DNA of 64,000 nucleotides, taken from contig NZ_AKJN02000006.1 in assembly GCF_000282315.2 (NCBI RefSeq), forward strand, positions 1,860,001-1,924,000. The letters are read 5' to 3'. The notes under the pieces are model-generated. The model saw nothing but the letters and a program-made list of their open reading frames with translations, did no database searches and was not told the DNA's origin. The DNA is from Pseudomonas sp. GM41(2012) (GTDB taxonomy: Bacteria > Pseudomonadota > Gammaproteobacteria > Pseudomonadales > Pseudomonadaceae). Of this stretch, positions 16,056 to 24,406 are shown piece by piece; the first letter of the stretch is position 1, and the number at the start of each line of letters is the position of its first letter. The translations under genes and the position numbers were made by a program.

Positions 16056-16175
16056 CTCTTCGCGGGCAAGTCGGATCGCCGCACCGCTCGCTCCTACACG
16101 GGCGAGGTGACCATTCGGACACACCGCCAACCTGTAGGAGCGAGCGGTGCGGCGATCCGACTTGCCCGCGAAGGC
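16056..16175. repeat. REP/REPIN palindrome
   Basis: TTCGCGGGCAAGTCGGATCG plus CCGCACCGCTCGCTCCTACA is answered by its reverse complement ending near 16174. It lies between convergent genes. Confidence 0.9.
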
Positions 16176-16204
16176 GCCCGCCCAGACACCACAAATTCCA
16201 GACA

Positions 16205-16236
16205 AAAATAAACCGGCCCTTGCGCCGGTTTATTCG
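16205..16236. terminator. Bidirectional terminator between convergent genes
   Basis: AATAAACCGGC / GCCGGTTTATT stem around CCTTGC. Confidence 0.75.
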
Positions 16237-16250
16237 TTTCTACCCTCCCC

Positions 16251-17417
16251 TCAAGCCGCTTCCGCCGCCTGAGCCTGACGCACCACCGCAGCCAAACGCT
16301 TAAGCCCTTCGTCCAGCCGTGCCGGGTCGATGTGGCTGAAGTTCAGGCGCAAATGCCCCGGGTTGCTGTCCGGCTCAGGAAAGAACGGCTCGCCCGGCAT
16401 GAACGCCACATCCGCTGCCAGTGCAGGCTTGAGCAACGTACGCGTGTCCAGCGGCTGCTTGAGCGTCAGCCAGAAAAACAGCCCGCCCTGCGGCACATTC
16501 CAGTCTGCCAAATCCGCAAAATGCGTTTCCAGGGCTGACTGGAACGCGTCCCGACGAACCCGGTAGAAGTCCCGCAGCTCGCTCAAGTGATGCTGGAATT
16601 TGTCGGTGCCGATCCACTGCAGCGCTTGCCACTGGCCCACGCGATTAGTGTGCAGGTCGGCCGATTGCTTGAGTTTCAGCAAGTGCGGGAAGAGATCCGG
16701 ACTGGCGATCAGATAGCCGACTCGCAATCCGGGCAACAGGGTTTTCGACACGGTGCCGGTGTAGATCCAGCTGGCCTTTTTCAAGCGACTGACAATCGGC
16801 GTGGCGCTGCCACCGTCGAAGGTCAGCTCGCGGTAGGGCTCGTCTTCGATCAAGGTCACGCCGAACTCATCGAGCAAGGCTGCCACGGCATCGCGCTTGG
16901 CTTCGCTGTAGCGCACGGCCGAAGGATTCTGAAAAGTCGGAATCAGGTAGATGAACGCCGGACGGTGTTTTTCCAGACGAGTACGTAGTTGCGCCAGGTT
17001 CGGGCCATCAGCCTCCAGCGGGACCGTGATGCAGTCGGCGCCGAACAGCTGAAAAATCTGCAAGGCCGCCAGATAAGTCGGCGCTTCGAGCAAAATCTCG
17101 GTGCCGTTGTCGATGTACAGCTTGGCCGCCAGATCAAGGGTTTGCTGGGAGCCGCTGACCACCAACACCTGACTCGCCTCGCAGGGTACGCCCAGCACCC
17201 GAGCCTCTGCTGCCAGCGCTTCACGCAGCGCCGGCTCACCTTCGCTCATGCCGTATTGGCCCATGGACAGCGGCATGTCGGCCCACTCGACTTTCGGCAG
17301 CATGGCTTCGGCCGGCAAGCCGCCAGCGAACGACATCACTTCCGGGCGCTGGGCGGCGGCGAGGATTTCACGGATCAAAGAACTTTTAAGACGCGAGACA
17401 CGTTCGGAAAATGCCAT
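16251..17417 (-). CDS. PLP-dependent aminotransferase, class I/II (2-aminoadipate/LysN-like)
   Basis: 388 aa. The fold-type I core is clear: VVSGSQQTLDLAAKLY, the IPTFQNPSAVRYS segment, EDEPYRELTFDG, and the Schiff-base lysine Lys225 in YTGTVSKTLLPGLRVGY. The C-terminal GHLRLNFSH carries the substrate-carboxylate Arg. It has no GntR-type N-terminal domain, so it is a stand-alone aminotransferase similar to LysN and aromatic aminotransferases. ATG 17417 is preferred; the longer frame from 17624 runs through the divergent promoter. A MarR regulator is divergently encoded 81 bp away. Confidence 0.88.
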   Translation of the reverse strand: MAFSERVSRLKSSLIREILAAAQRPEVMSFAGGLPAEAMLPKVEWADMPLSMGQYGMSEGEPALREALAAEARVLGVPCEASQVLVVSGSQQTLDLAAKLYIDNGTEILLEAPTYLAALQIFQLFGADCITVPLEADGPNLAQLRTRLEKHRPAFIYLIPTFQNPSAVRYSEAKRDAVAALLDEFGVTLIEDEPYRELTFDGGSATPIVSRLKKASWIYTGTVSKTLLPGLRVGYLIASPDLFPHLLKLKQSADLHTNRVGQWQALQWIGTDKFQHHLSELRDFYRVRRDAFQSALETHFADLADWNVPQGGLFFWLTLKQPLDTRTLLKPALAADVAFMPGEPFFPEPDSNPGHLRLNFSHIDPARLDEGLKRLAAVVRQAQAAEAA

Positions 17418-17450
17418 GGGGTCACCGGTAGCGAGGCCTGAGGAAAATGA

Positions 17451-17507
17451 GTCAAACTGGTTGACCGAAATTACGACAGACCGAACGGATACGTCAATAT
17501 GCTTGAC
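17451..17507. promoter_or_regulatory. Twin MarR-type operators between the aminotransferase and MarR genes
   Basis: GTCAA-CTGG-type palindromes: GTCAA-ACTGG-TTGAC (17451-17465) and GTCAA-TATGC-TTGAC (17493-17507). They have identical arms and spacing, with centres 42 bp apart. The second covers the MarR start codon (17499). This fits autorepression by the MarR protein and control of the divergent aminotransferase. Confidence 0.6.
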
Positions 17508-17945
17508 CTTAAAAACCCCGCTACTCAGCAACAAGCGATGGAAGCGTTTTTCTTCGGTTATCAGGCGTTCACCGCGAAAGCCGACGAAATGCTCGAGCGT
17601 CGTGGCTTGAGCCGGGTGCATCAACGCATAGTGTTTTTCATCGCGCGCTACCCCAACTTGAGCGTCAAGGAGTTACTGGCGTTGCTCGGGGTAACGAAAC
17701 AGGCGCTGAACATTCCGCTGCGCCAGTTGGTGGAGATGCATTTGGTGAACAGTGTCGCTTCCGAAACCGACAAGCGTAAGCGGTTGCTGGAGCTGACCGA
17801 CGATGGCGCACGGTTTGAGCAGTCGTTGCGGCGTGAGCAGGTGAAATTGCTGGAGCGGGTGTTTGCCGAGGCTGGGGAGACGGCGGTGAATGGGTGGCTG
17901 GCGGTGAATCTGGCGCTGGGTAAAGCCCAAGCGCCAGCCGAGTAG
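17499..17945 (+). CDS. MarR-family transcriptional regulator
   Basis: 148 aa winged-helix protein. Residues about 45-110 carry the DNA-binding domain (LSVKELLALLGVTKQALNIP as helix-turn-helix, then the SETDKRKRLLELTDDG wing). The flanking helices would form the dimer. The ATG at 17499 lacks a strong ribosome-binding site and lies inside one of two GTCAA-N5-TTGAC palindromes. The divergent aminotransferase is the obvious target. The ligand is unknown. Confidence 0.88.
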   Translation: MLDLKNPATQQQAMEAFFFGYQAFTAKADEMLERRGLSRVHQRIVFFIARYPNLSVKELLALLGVTKQALNIPLRQLVEMHLVNSVASETDKRKRLLELTDDGARFEQSLRREQVKLLERVFAEAGETAVNGWLAVNLALGKAQAPAE

Positions 17946-17997
17946 CCGATATATCCCGATCAACAAACTTTTCGTCTACAAAATCAAAAACATTATT

Positions 17998-18021
17998 TGC
18001 TTTATTTGTATACAAAAGCAT
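17998..18021 (+). promoter_or_regulatory. Promoter and purine-type operator before the NCS2 permease
   Basis: TTTGTATACAAA (18005-18016) is a perfect 12-bp palindrome lying between a TTGCTT -35 (17998-18003) and a CATAAT -10 (5/6 match) at about 18020. The same TTGTATACAA core occurs before puuE and, with one change, before hiuH. The GTnnAC symmetry fits GntR/FadR-type repressors. Confidence 0.55.
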
Positions 18022-18144
18022 AATCCACTTCGTGCGAGTTCCTGACCAAGCGGTCAACAAATTCGCAAGTACCTCAAAGGGTCGCTGCCACCCTCATGGG
18101 TCCGGCCCTGGAAATAACAATAAAACTCTTGAGGAGTACTCGCT

Positions 18145-19494
18145 GTGGAAAGCCGCAAATCCGAAGCCCCGACGCTGGAACTCTCGCCGCCGTTACGCAA
18201 TGGCTGGCTGGAGCGCATCTTCAAACTCAGCTTGCATGGCACCACGGTGAAGACCGAGTTGATTGCCGGTCTGACAACCTTCATCACCATGGCCTACATC
18301 ATCTTCGTCAACCCCAACATCATGGCCGACGCCGGAATCGATCACGGTGCCGCGTTCGTCGCCACCTGCATCGCTGCCGCGCTGGGTTGCCTGTTGATGG
18401 GTCTGTACGCCAACTGGCCGGTCGGCCTGGCGCCGGGCATGGGCCTCAACGCCTTCTTCACCTACACCGTGGTCGGCACCATGGGCTACAACTGGGAAAC
18501 CGCCCTTGGCGCGGTGTTTGTTTCCGGTGTGTTGTTCATGTTCCTGACCTTTTCGCGGATCCGCGAATGGCTGCTCAATAGCATCCCGGTGAGTTTGCGC
18601 TTTGCCATGGGCGCCGGCGTGGGCTTGTTTCTGGGGCTGATTGGCTTGAAAACCGCGGGCATCGTGGTCGACAGCCCGGCCACGCTGATCAAGCTCGGCT
18701 CCCTGCGCGAACCTGGTCCGCTGCTGGCCGCCATCTGCTTCCTGATGATCGCCGTACTCAGCTATCACAAAGTGTTCGGCGCGATTCTCATCAGCATCAT
18801 CACCGTCACCCTGGCGGGTTGGGGCCTTGGCCTGGTGCACTACGAGGGCCTCATGTCCGCCCCGCCGAGCCTGGCGCCGACCTGGATGGCCATGAACATC
18901 GCCGGCGTATTCAACGTCAGCATGATCAGCGTGGTGCTGGCCTTCCTCTTTGTGCACATGTTCGACACCGCCGGCACCCTCATGGGCGTCGCCCAGCGCG
19001 CTGGCCTGGTGAACGCGGATGGCAAGATCGAAAACCTCTCCCGCGCCCTGAAAGCCGACAGTGCTTCCAGCGTATTCGGTGCGATGGTTGGTGTTCCGCC
19101 GGTCACCAGCTACGTGGAAAGTGCCGCGGGTGTAGCCGCTGGTGGTCGGACTGGTCTTACCGCCGTGACCGTAGGTGTGCTATTTATTGCGGCAATGTTT
19201 TTCGCACCGCTGGCTGGCATGATTCCCGCTTACGCAACCGCCGGTGCGCTGATTTATGTGGCGATGCTGATGATGGGCGGCATGAAGCACATCGAATGGG
19301 ACGAAGCGACCGACAGCATTCCGGCGATCGTCACCGCGATCATGATGCCCCTGACCTTCTCGGTCGCCGATGGCATTGCGCTGGGCTTTATCACTTACGT
19401 GGTACTGAAGGCCTGTACCGGTAAGCACAAGGAAATTTCCATCAGTCTGTGGGTGCTCTGCGCGATCTTCATCGCCAAGTTCATTTTCTTGTAA
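18145..19494 (+). CDS. NCS2-family purine permease (AzgA/GhxP-like)
   Basis: 449 aa, about 12-14 membrane segments. Family motifs are TTFITMAYIIFVNPNIM, the GLAPGMGLNAFFTY helix, FLFVHMFDTAGTLMGV and the SSVFGAMVGVPPVTSYVES segment. The family imports adenine, guanine or hypoxanthine by proton symport. GTG 18145 follows a clear GAGGAG site. Its position at the head of the urate catabolic block and a shared operator support a role in feeding purines to that pathway. Confidence 0.9.
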   Translation: MESRKSEAPTLELSPPLRNGWLERIFKLSLHGTTVKTELIAGLTTFITMAYIIFVNPNIMADAGIDHGAAFVATCIAAALGCLLMGLYANWPVGLAPGMGLNAFFTYTVVGTMGYNWETALGAVFVSGVLFMFLTFSRIREWLLNSIPVSLRFAMGAGVGLFLGLIGLKTAGIVVDSPATLIKLGSLREPGPLLAAICFLMIAVLSYHKVFGAILISIITVTLAGWGLGLVHYEGLMSAPPSLAPTWMAMNIAGVFNVSMISVVLAFLFVHMFDTAGTLMGVAQRAGLVNADGKIENLSRALKADSASSVFGAMVGVPPVTSYVESAAGVAAGGRTGLTAVTVGVLFIAAMFFAPLAGMIPAYATAGALIYVAMLMMGGMKHIEWDEATDSIPAIVTAIMMPLTFSVADGIALGFITYVVLKACTGKHKEISISLWVLCAIFIAKFIFL

Positions 19495-19525
19495 ACCGTT
19501 TACGTTTCAAAAGCAGGTTTCAAAA

Positions 19526-19553
19526 CAGCCTCACCCCGTCGGGTGAGGCTTTT
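19526..19553 (+). terminator. Terminator after the NCS2 permease
   Basis: GCCTCACC / GGTGAGGC stem with loop CCGTCG, followed by TTTTG. Confidence 0.75.
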
Positions 19554-19572
19554 GTGCAAATGGAGGAAAGTG

Positions 19573-20199
19573 ATGAGTCTGGAAACCTGGCTGCTGTTCA
19601 GCGGCGCTGCGCTGGTGGTAATCCTGATCCCGGGGCCACTGTCTTTGCTGATGATCAGCAACAGTCTGAATTACGGTTTGCGTCGTTCTTACCCGGCATT
19701 TCTGGGTGGCGTGATTGCGTCGATCTGCTTGCTCAGTGCGTCGGCGCTGGGTTTGGGCGCCTTGCTGCTGGCATCGGAACAGTTGTTCAGCGCCCTGAAG
19801 ATCGTCGGGGCGCTGTACCTGTTCTACCTGGCCTGGCAGAGCTGGCAGCAATCGCGTCAACCCTCCCACGGCGCTGAAGTGCCCCAGGCTGCGCCAGTGC
19901 CACGCTTTCGCGCACTGTTCGGGCGCGCGTTCATGCTGGGCGCCAGCAACCCGAAAGATATTCTGTTCTTCGCCGCTTTCCTCCCGCAGTTCCTCAGTGC
20001 CGAGCAGCCGTTCCTGCCGCAGTTGCTGGTGATGATTGCGACCTGGACCGTGCTGGATTTGCTGTGCAAGTTGGCTTATGGGTTGGGTGCTCATGGTGCG
20101 GCGCGGTATCTGCGCAGTGGCAAGGGGCAGAGCTGGTTTAACCGGGTGAGTGCGGGGTTGTTTAGTGGTGCGGGTGCTGCGTCGCTGTTGAGCCGCTAA
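19573..20199 (+). CDS. LysE/RhtB-family amino acid exporter
   Basis: 208 aa with six hydrophobic segments. The family signature is in the first helix (LIPGPLSLLMISNSLNYGLR) and in GRAFMLGASNPKDILFFAAFLPQF. The family exports amino acids or derivatives across the inner membrane. ATG 19573 has a GGAGGA site 6 bp upstream; the longer frame from 19543 overlaps the preceding terminator. The substrate cannot be inferred. Confidence 0.9.
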   Translation: MSLETWLLFSGAALVVILIPGPLSLLMISNSLNYGLRRSYPAFLGGVIASICLLSASALGLGALLLASEQLFSALKIVGALYLFYLAWQSWQQSRQPSHGAEVPQAAPVPRFRALFGRAFMLGASNPKDILFFAAFLPQFLSAEQPFLPQLLVMIATWTVLDLLCKLAYGLGAHGAARYLRSGKGQSWFNRVSAGLFSGAGAASLLSR

Positions 20200-20209
20200 A
20201 GAGCAAAAG

Positions 20210-20298
20210 CATCGCGAGCAAGCTTTGCTCCTACGGGTTTTGATTCGTCCACAGGCGAGCGACACAAAACCCGTAGGAGCAAAGCTTGCTCGCGATGG
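20210..20298. repeat. REP/REPIN palindrome
   Basis: ATCGCGAGCAAGCTTTGCTC CTACGGGTTTTG is paired with CAAAACCCGTAGGAGCAAAG CTTGCTCGCGAT. Confidence 0.9.
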
Positions 20299-20329
20299 CG
20301 TCATCACAAACACCACACTTCTGACAGGC

Positions 20330-20356
20330 AAAAAAAAGCCCGCAGTGTGAGCGGGC
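20330..20356 (-). terminator. hiuH terminator
   Basis: On the minus strand, GCCCGC TCACACT GCGGGC is followed by a run of T (A run 20330-20337 on plus). Confidence 0.75.
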
Positions 20357-20415
20357 GAAAGACCAAAGAAGCTATATGCGCAGTCGCTTCTCGGAGGAGG
20401 CAGCTGCTTGGGGGA

Positions 20416-20769
20416 TCAACTGCCTCGATACGTCGAATAGCTATACGGCGAAATCAGCAATGGCACGTGGTAGTGATCCTGTTCTGCAGAGATGCCAAAA
20501 CGCAGCACCACCACATCCAGGAACGCGGGTTCTGGCAGCTGAACGCCACGGGCGCGGTAGTAATCGCCCGCATGAAACTGAACCTGATAGACCCCGGAAC
20601 GGTAGTCATCGCCTTGCAGCAGCGGTGCATCGACCCGGCCGTCGCTGTTGGTTATCGCAGTGGCGACCAATTCCAGCTGCGAACCTTCAACGCGGTACAA
20701 CTCGACCTTGATCGAGCTGCCCGGGCAACCATGTGCAGCGTCTAAAACGTGAGTAGTCAAACGTCCCAT
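20416..20769 (-). CDS. hiuH: 5-hydroxyisourate hydrolase (transthyretin-like)
   Basis: 117 aa. It opens the ring of 5-hydroxyisourate to give OHCU. Diagnostic features are the N-terminal TTHVLDAAHGCPG (His7-type active-site His), HYHVPLLISPYSYSTYRGS at the end, and the C-terminal tetrapeptide YRGS, which separates HiuH from transthyretin. It is divergently oriented to puuE across a 421-bp control region with purine-type palindromes. Confidence 0.96.
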   Translation of the reverse strand: MGRLTTHVLDAAHGCPGSSIKVELYRVEGSQLELVATAITNSDGRVDAPLLQGDDYRSGVYQVQFHAGDYYRARGVQLPEPAFLDVVVLRFGISAEQDHYHVPLLISPYSYSTYRGS

Positions 20770-20898
20770 TGATTCTGCGCGCCTGCCTGCGTGGAGCAGT
20801 CAGACCTCGCGCCTCCCGAAGTCAGTTGAAAGGAGACCGCACCGATTCGGAGCACGAAACGCTGCGGCGAGCGACTGATTAAGACACTTTTCAAAAAA

Positions 20899-21105
20899 AT
20901 TGTACACAATAAAAACAACATATTTACCGCTATACCCATCATTCCGGGATTCCCGCCGAATCTGCCGCCGAGCCATAGGGCCAAAGGACCTTCTATCCAT
21001 TAGCTGACCAATCAGGCAGGTTTCTTGCAATAACATGTGAAGATGACAGTCAGTGAAAAATGCAAAAAAACAGGCTTACAAAGTGGATATAAAGTTGTAT
21101 ACAAT
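20899..21105. promoter_or_regulatory. hiuH/puuE divergent control region with two TTGTATACAA-type operators
   Basis: GTTGTATACAAT (21094-21105) overlaps the -10 TATACA (21098-21103) of a puuE promoter with -35 TTACAA (21076-21081). ATTGTACACAAT (20899-20910) is a near-perfect copy on the hiuH side and overlaps a TACAAT -10 on the minus strand. The 20770-21190 gap is AT-rich and carries no convincing gene. Confidence 0.55.
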
Positions 21106-21190
21106 CAGCCCATCGCTGTGACGCCAGCCTTGGATCTCATCGCCAGGCCGCTCACACAAACCGTTACCACGAATAAGAAGGAAGACTGCA

Positions 21191-22117
21191 GTGAGCGCTG
21201 ACTACCCACGCGACCTGATCGGTTACGGCAGTAACCCTCCTCACCCACACTGGCCGGGCAATGCCCGCATCGCCTTGTCCTTCGTGCTCAATTACGAAGA
21301 AGGCGGCGAGCGCAATATCCTGCACGGCGATAAAGAATCCGAAGCCTTCCTTTCGGAAATGGTCTCGGCGCAGCCGCTGCAAGGCGCGCGCAACATGAGC
21401 ATGGAATCCCTTTACGAGTATGGCAGCCGTGCCGGCGTCTGGCGGGTTCTGAAACTGTTCAAGGAATTCGACATTCCGCTGACCATCTTCGCCGTGGCCA
21501 TGGCCGCCCAGCGTCACCCGGACGTGATCCGCGCGATGGTCGATGCCGGCCACGAAATCTGCAGCCACGGCTATCGCTGGATCGACTACCAGTACATGGA
21601 CGAAGCGCAAGAACGCGAGCACATGCTCGAAGCGATCCGCGTCCTCACCGAAATCACCGGCGAACGTCCGCTGGGCTGGTACACCGGCCGCACCGGTCCG
21701 AACACCCGTCGACTGGTGATGGAAGAAGGCGGTTTCCTCTACGACTGCGACACCTACGACGACGACCTGCCCTACTGGGAACCGAACAACCCGACCGGCA
21801 AGCCGCACCTGGTGATTCCGTACACGCTGGACACCAACGACATGCGCTTCACCCAGGTCCAGGGTTTCAACAAGGGCGACGACTTCTTTGAATACCTCAA
21901 AGACGCATTCGACGTGCTGTACGCCGAAGGTGCCGAAGCGCCGAAGATGCTGTCGATCGGCTTGCACTGCCGTCTGATCGGCCGTCCGGCGCGTCTGGCC
22001 TCGCTCAAACGCTTTATCGAATACGCTAAAAGTCATGAACAGGTGTGGTTCAGCCGTCGCGTCGACATCGCTCGCCACTGGCACGAAACCCACCCGTATC
22101 AAGGTGCCGCGAAATGA
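21191..22117 (+). CDS. puuE: Allantoinase, metal-independent (PuuE type)
   Basis: 308 aa member of the polysaccharide-deacetylase (NodB) fold. It hydrolyses allantoin to allantoate. Typical stretches are YPRDLIGYGSNPPHPHWPG, LNYEEGGERNILHGD and AGHEICSHGYRWIDYQ, and the HCRLIGRPARLASLKRFIEY end. This family is unrelated to the AllB amidohydrolase. GTG 21191 follows AGAAGGAAG. The stop overlaps the uraD start (ATGA), indicating coupling. Confidence 0.96.
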   Translation: MSADYPRDLIGYGSNPPHPHWPGNARIALSFVLNYEEGGERNILHGDKESEAFLSEMVSAQPLQGARNMSMESLYEYGSRAGVWRVLKLFKEFDIPLTIFAVAMAAQRHPDVIRAMVDAGHEICSHGYRWIDYQYMDEAQEREHMLEAIRVLTEITGERPLGWYTGRTGPNTRRLVMEEGGFLYDCDTYDDDLPYWEPNNPTGKPHLVIPYTLDTNDMRFTQVQGFNKGDDFFEYLKDAFDVLYAEGAEAPKMLSIGLHCRLIGRPARLASLKRFIEYAKSHEQVWFSRRVDIARHWHETHPYQGAAK

Positions 22118-22629
22118 GCCACTTCCAAACCCTGAAGCCTTCGACCCTGAGCCGCGACGCGTTTGTCGCGGCCTTCGCCGACATCTACGAACATTCGCCA
22201 TGGGTGGCCGAGAAGGCCTTCGACCTGGGCCAGGACGCTTCGATCGACCAGATCGAAACCCTGCACCAGCGCATGAGCGACATCCTGTTGAGCGCCGATC
22301 ACGCCAGTCAATTGGCACTGATCAACGCTCACCCGGACCTGGCCGGCAAAGCCGCCGTCCAGGGCCAGCTTACCGCGGCCAGTACTGAAGAACAGTCTGG
22401 CGCGGGTATTCACCAATGCACGGCCGAAGAGTTCCAGCGCTTCACCGAGCTGAACGACGCCTACAAGGCCAAGTTCAAGTTTCCCTTCATCATGGCGGTA
22501 AAAGGCAGCAACCGGCATCAGATCCTCGCGGCGTTCGAAACGCGCATTCACAACTCGGCAGATACCGAATTCAAATGCGCGCTGGCGGAGATCAACAAGA
22601 TCGCCCTGTTCCGATTACTGACCCTTTAG
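22114..22629 (+). CDS. uraD: OHCU decarboxylase
   Basis: 171 aa all-helical enzyme that decarboxylates 2-oxo-4-hydroxy-4-carboxy-5-ureidoimidazoline to S-allantoin. Signature stretches are FADIYEHSPWVAEKAF (active-site His in EHSPW), LINAHPDLAGKAA and ELNDAYKAKFKFPFIMAVKG. The start overlaps the puuE stop by 4 bp. Confidence 0.95.
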   Translation: MSHFQTLKPSTLSRDAFVAAFADIYEHSPWVAEKAFDLGQDASIDQIETLHQRMSDILLSADHASQLALINAHPDLAGKAAVQGQLTAASTEEQSGAGIHQCTAEEFQRFTELNDAYKAKFKFPFIMAVKGSNRHQILAAFETRIHNSADTEFKCALAEINKIALFRLLTL

Positions 22630-22731
22630 CGAGCAGCCCTTGTGAAAAGCCCCGAGTGTTCTTAAACGCAAAAAAGCACCCAGGGCTCCTGCGAGCATCC
22701 CAAGCCAACTAATTAAAGGCAGACAAGAAGA

Positions 22732-23727
22732 ATGAAAGCTTACGCCGTACCTTTCGAGAAGTTCGTCAACCTGGCCGACGCCCGCCTGGGCACCAAAATC
22801 ATCTCGGTCACCGATGACTGGTTCGCTGATGCCAACCGCCTGTTCCAGCCGACCCCGGCTGTGTGGAAGGAGGGCGTGTTCGATGACAACGGCAAGTGGA
22901 TGGACGGCTGGGAGTCGCGCCGCAAGCGCTTCGAAGGCTACGACAGCGCCGTGATCCGCCTGGGCGTCCCGGGTTCGATCAAGGGCGTGGACATCGACAC
23001 TTCATTCTTCACCGGCAACTTCCCGCCGTCGGCCTCCCTGGAAGCGTGCTTCCTGGCCTCGGGTGAGCCGGACGAAAACACCCAGTGGACTGAAGTGCTG
23101 TCCGCCGTCGAGCTGCAAGGCAACAGCCACCACTACCACGAAATCAGCAACGACCAGGCGTTCAGCCACCTGCGCTTCAACATCTACCCGGATGGTGGCG
23201 TGGCCCGTCTGCGTGTTTACGGTATTCCGTTCCGCGACTGGTCCGCAGTGGGCGACAACGAGCAAGTTGATCTGGCAGCAGCCCTGAACGGTGGCCGCGC
23301 CCTCGCTTGCTCCGACGAACACTTCGGTCGCATGAGCAACATCCTCAACCCGGGCCGTGGCATCAACATGGGCGACGGCTGGGAAACCGCACGTCGTCGT
23401 ACGCCAGGCAATGACTGGGTCATCGTCGCGCTGGGTCATGCCGGCGAGATCGAAAAAGTCATCGTCGACACCCTGCACTTCAAGGGCAACTACCCGGACA
23501 CCTGCTCAATCCAGGGCGCGTTCGTGAAGGGCGGCACCGACAGCCAGATCGAAACCCAATCGCTGTTCTGGCGCGAATTGCTGCCGGCGCAGAAACTGGA
23601 AATGCACGCCGAACACACCTTCGCCGAGCAGATCAAGGCGCTGGGGCCGATCACCCACATCCGCCTGAACGTGTTCCCGGATGGTGGTGTGAGCCGCCTC
23701 CGCGTTTTGGGCAAGGTCGCTAAATAA
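22732..23727 (+). CDS. alc: Allantoicase
   Basis: 331 aa, built of two homologous jelly-roll domains (residues about 15-165 and 185-330). The repeat is visible as [16 protein letters not shown] in the first and [16 protein letters not shown] in the second. It converts allantoate to ureidoglycolate and urea. GGCAGACAAGAAG precedes the ATG. About 100 bp separate it from uraD, with no terminator seen, so one operon is likely. Confidence 0.96.
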   Translation: MKAYAVPFEKFVNLADARLGTKIISVTDDWFADANRLFQPTPAVWKEGVFDDNGKWMDGWESRRKRFEGYDSAVIRLGVPGSIKGVDIDTSFFTGNFPPSASLEACFLASGEPDENTQWTEVLSAVELQGNSHHYHEISNDQAFSHLRFNIYPDGGVARLRVYGIPFRDWSAVGDNEQVDLAAALNGGRALACSDEHFGRMSNILNPGRGINMGDGWETARRRTPGNDWVIVALGHAGEIEKVIVDTLHFKGNYPDTCSIQGAFVKGGTDSQIETQSLFWRELLPAQKLEMHAEHTFAEQIKALGPITHIRLNVFPDGGVSRLRVLGKVAK

Positions 23728-23744
23728 GCGGCTGATGAAAAACC

Positions 23745-23813
23745 TGTAGGAGCACAGCTTGCTGGCGATGGCGTCAGTGAGGGCCCCATCGCCAGCAAGC
23801 TGTGCTCCTACAA
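23745..23813. repeat. REP/REPIN palindrome
   Basis: TGTAGGAGCACAGCTTGCTG GCGATGG is answered by CCATCGCCAGCAAGCTGTGC TCCTACA. It lies inside the purine operon between alc and allA. Confidence 0.9.
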
Positions 23814-23852
23814 AGGGCAATACAACAACGAATTCAAGGTAAGAAGACCAGC

Positions 23853-24356
23853 ATGCGCACATTGACGATTGAACCGCTGACCAAAGAAGCCTTCGCCCCT
23901 TTCGGTGACGTGATCGAAACCGACGGCAGCGATCACTTCATGATCAACAACGGTTCGACCATGCGCTTTCACAAACTGGCGACGGTTGAAACCGCCAAGC
24001 CAGAGGACAACGCGATCATCAGCATCTTCCGCGCCGACGCGCAGGACATGCCGCTGACCGTCAGCATGCTGGAGCGTCACCCGCTGGGCAGCCAGGCTTT
24101 CATTCCGCTGCTCGGCAACCCTTTTCTGATCGTGGTCGCGCCACTTGGCGATGAACCTGTATCAGGCTTGGTCCGCGCCTTCGTCACCAACGGCAGGCAG
24201 GGCATTAATTACCATCGCGGCGTTTGGCACCATCCGGTGCTGACGATCGAAAAGCGGGATGACTTCCTGGTGGTTGATCGCAGTGGCACAGGCAACAACT
24301 GCGATGAGCATTTTTTCAAAGAGGATGAGCGTTTGATCCTCGCCCCCCACCAATAA
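23853..24356 (+). CDS. allA: Ureidoglycolate lyase
   Basis: 167 aa cupin-like enzyme. It splits ureidoglycolate into glyoxylate and urea, closing the route begun by PuuD. Typical pieces are LTKEAFAPFGDVIE, the MLERHPLGSQAFIPL segment, GINYHRGVWHHPVL and the acidic NNCDEHFF end. ATG 23853 follows GTAAGAAG. The next gene, puuD, starts 50 bp downstream. Confidence 0.95.
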   Translation: MRTLTIEPLTKEAFAPFGDVIETDGSDHFMINNGSTMRFHKLATVETAKPEDNAIISIFRADAQDMPLTVSMLERHPLGSQAFIPLLGNPFLIVVAPLGDEPVSGLVRAFVTNGRQGINYHRGVWHHPVLTIEKRDDFLVVDRSGTGNNCDEHFFKEDERLILAPHQ

Positions 24357-24406
24357 GAGAAGGTCTGATCACTCGACAACAGAGTGACAGGCGAGAGGTA
24401 AAGACT

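Noticed and set aside
20757..21036. Minus-strand open frames of 75-78 codons in the hiuH-puuE gap
   Set aside because: They overlap each other in different frames, lie over the AT-rich promoter with the operators, and have no plausible ribosome-binding site.
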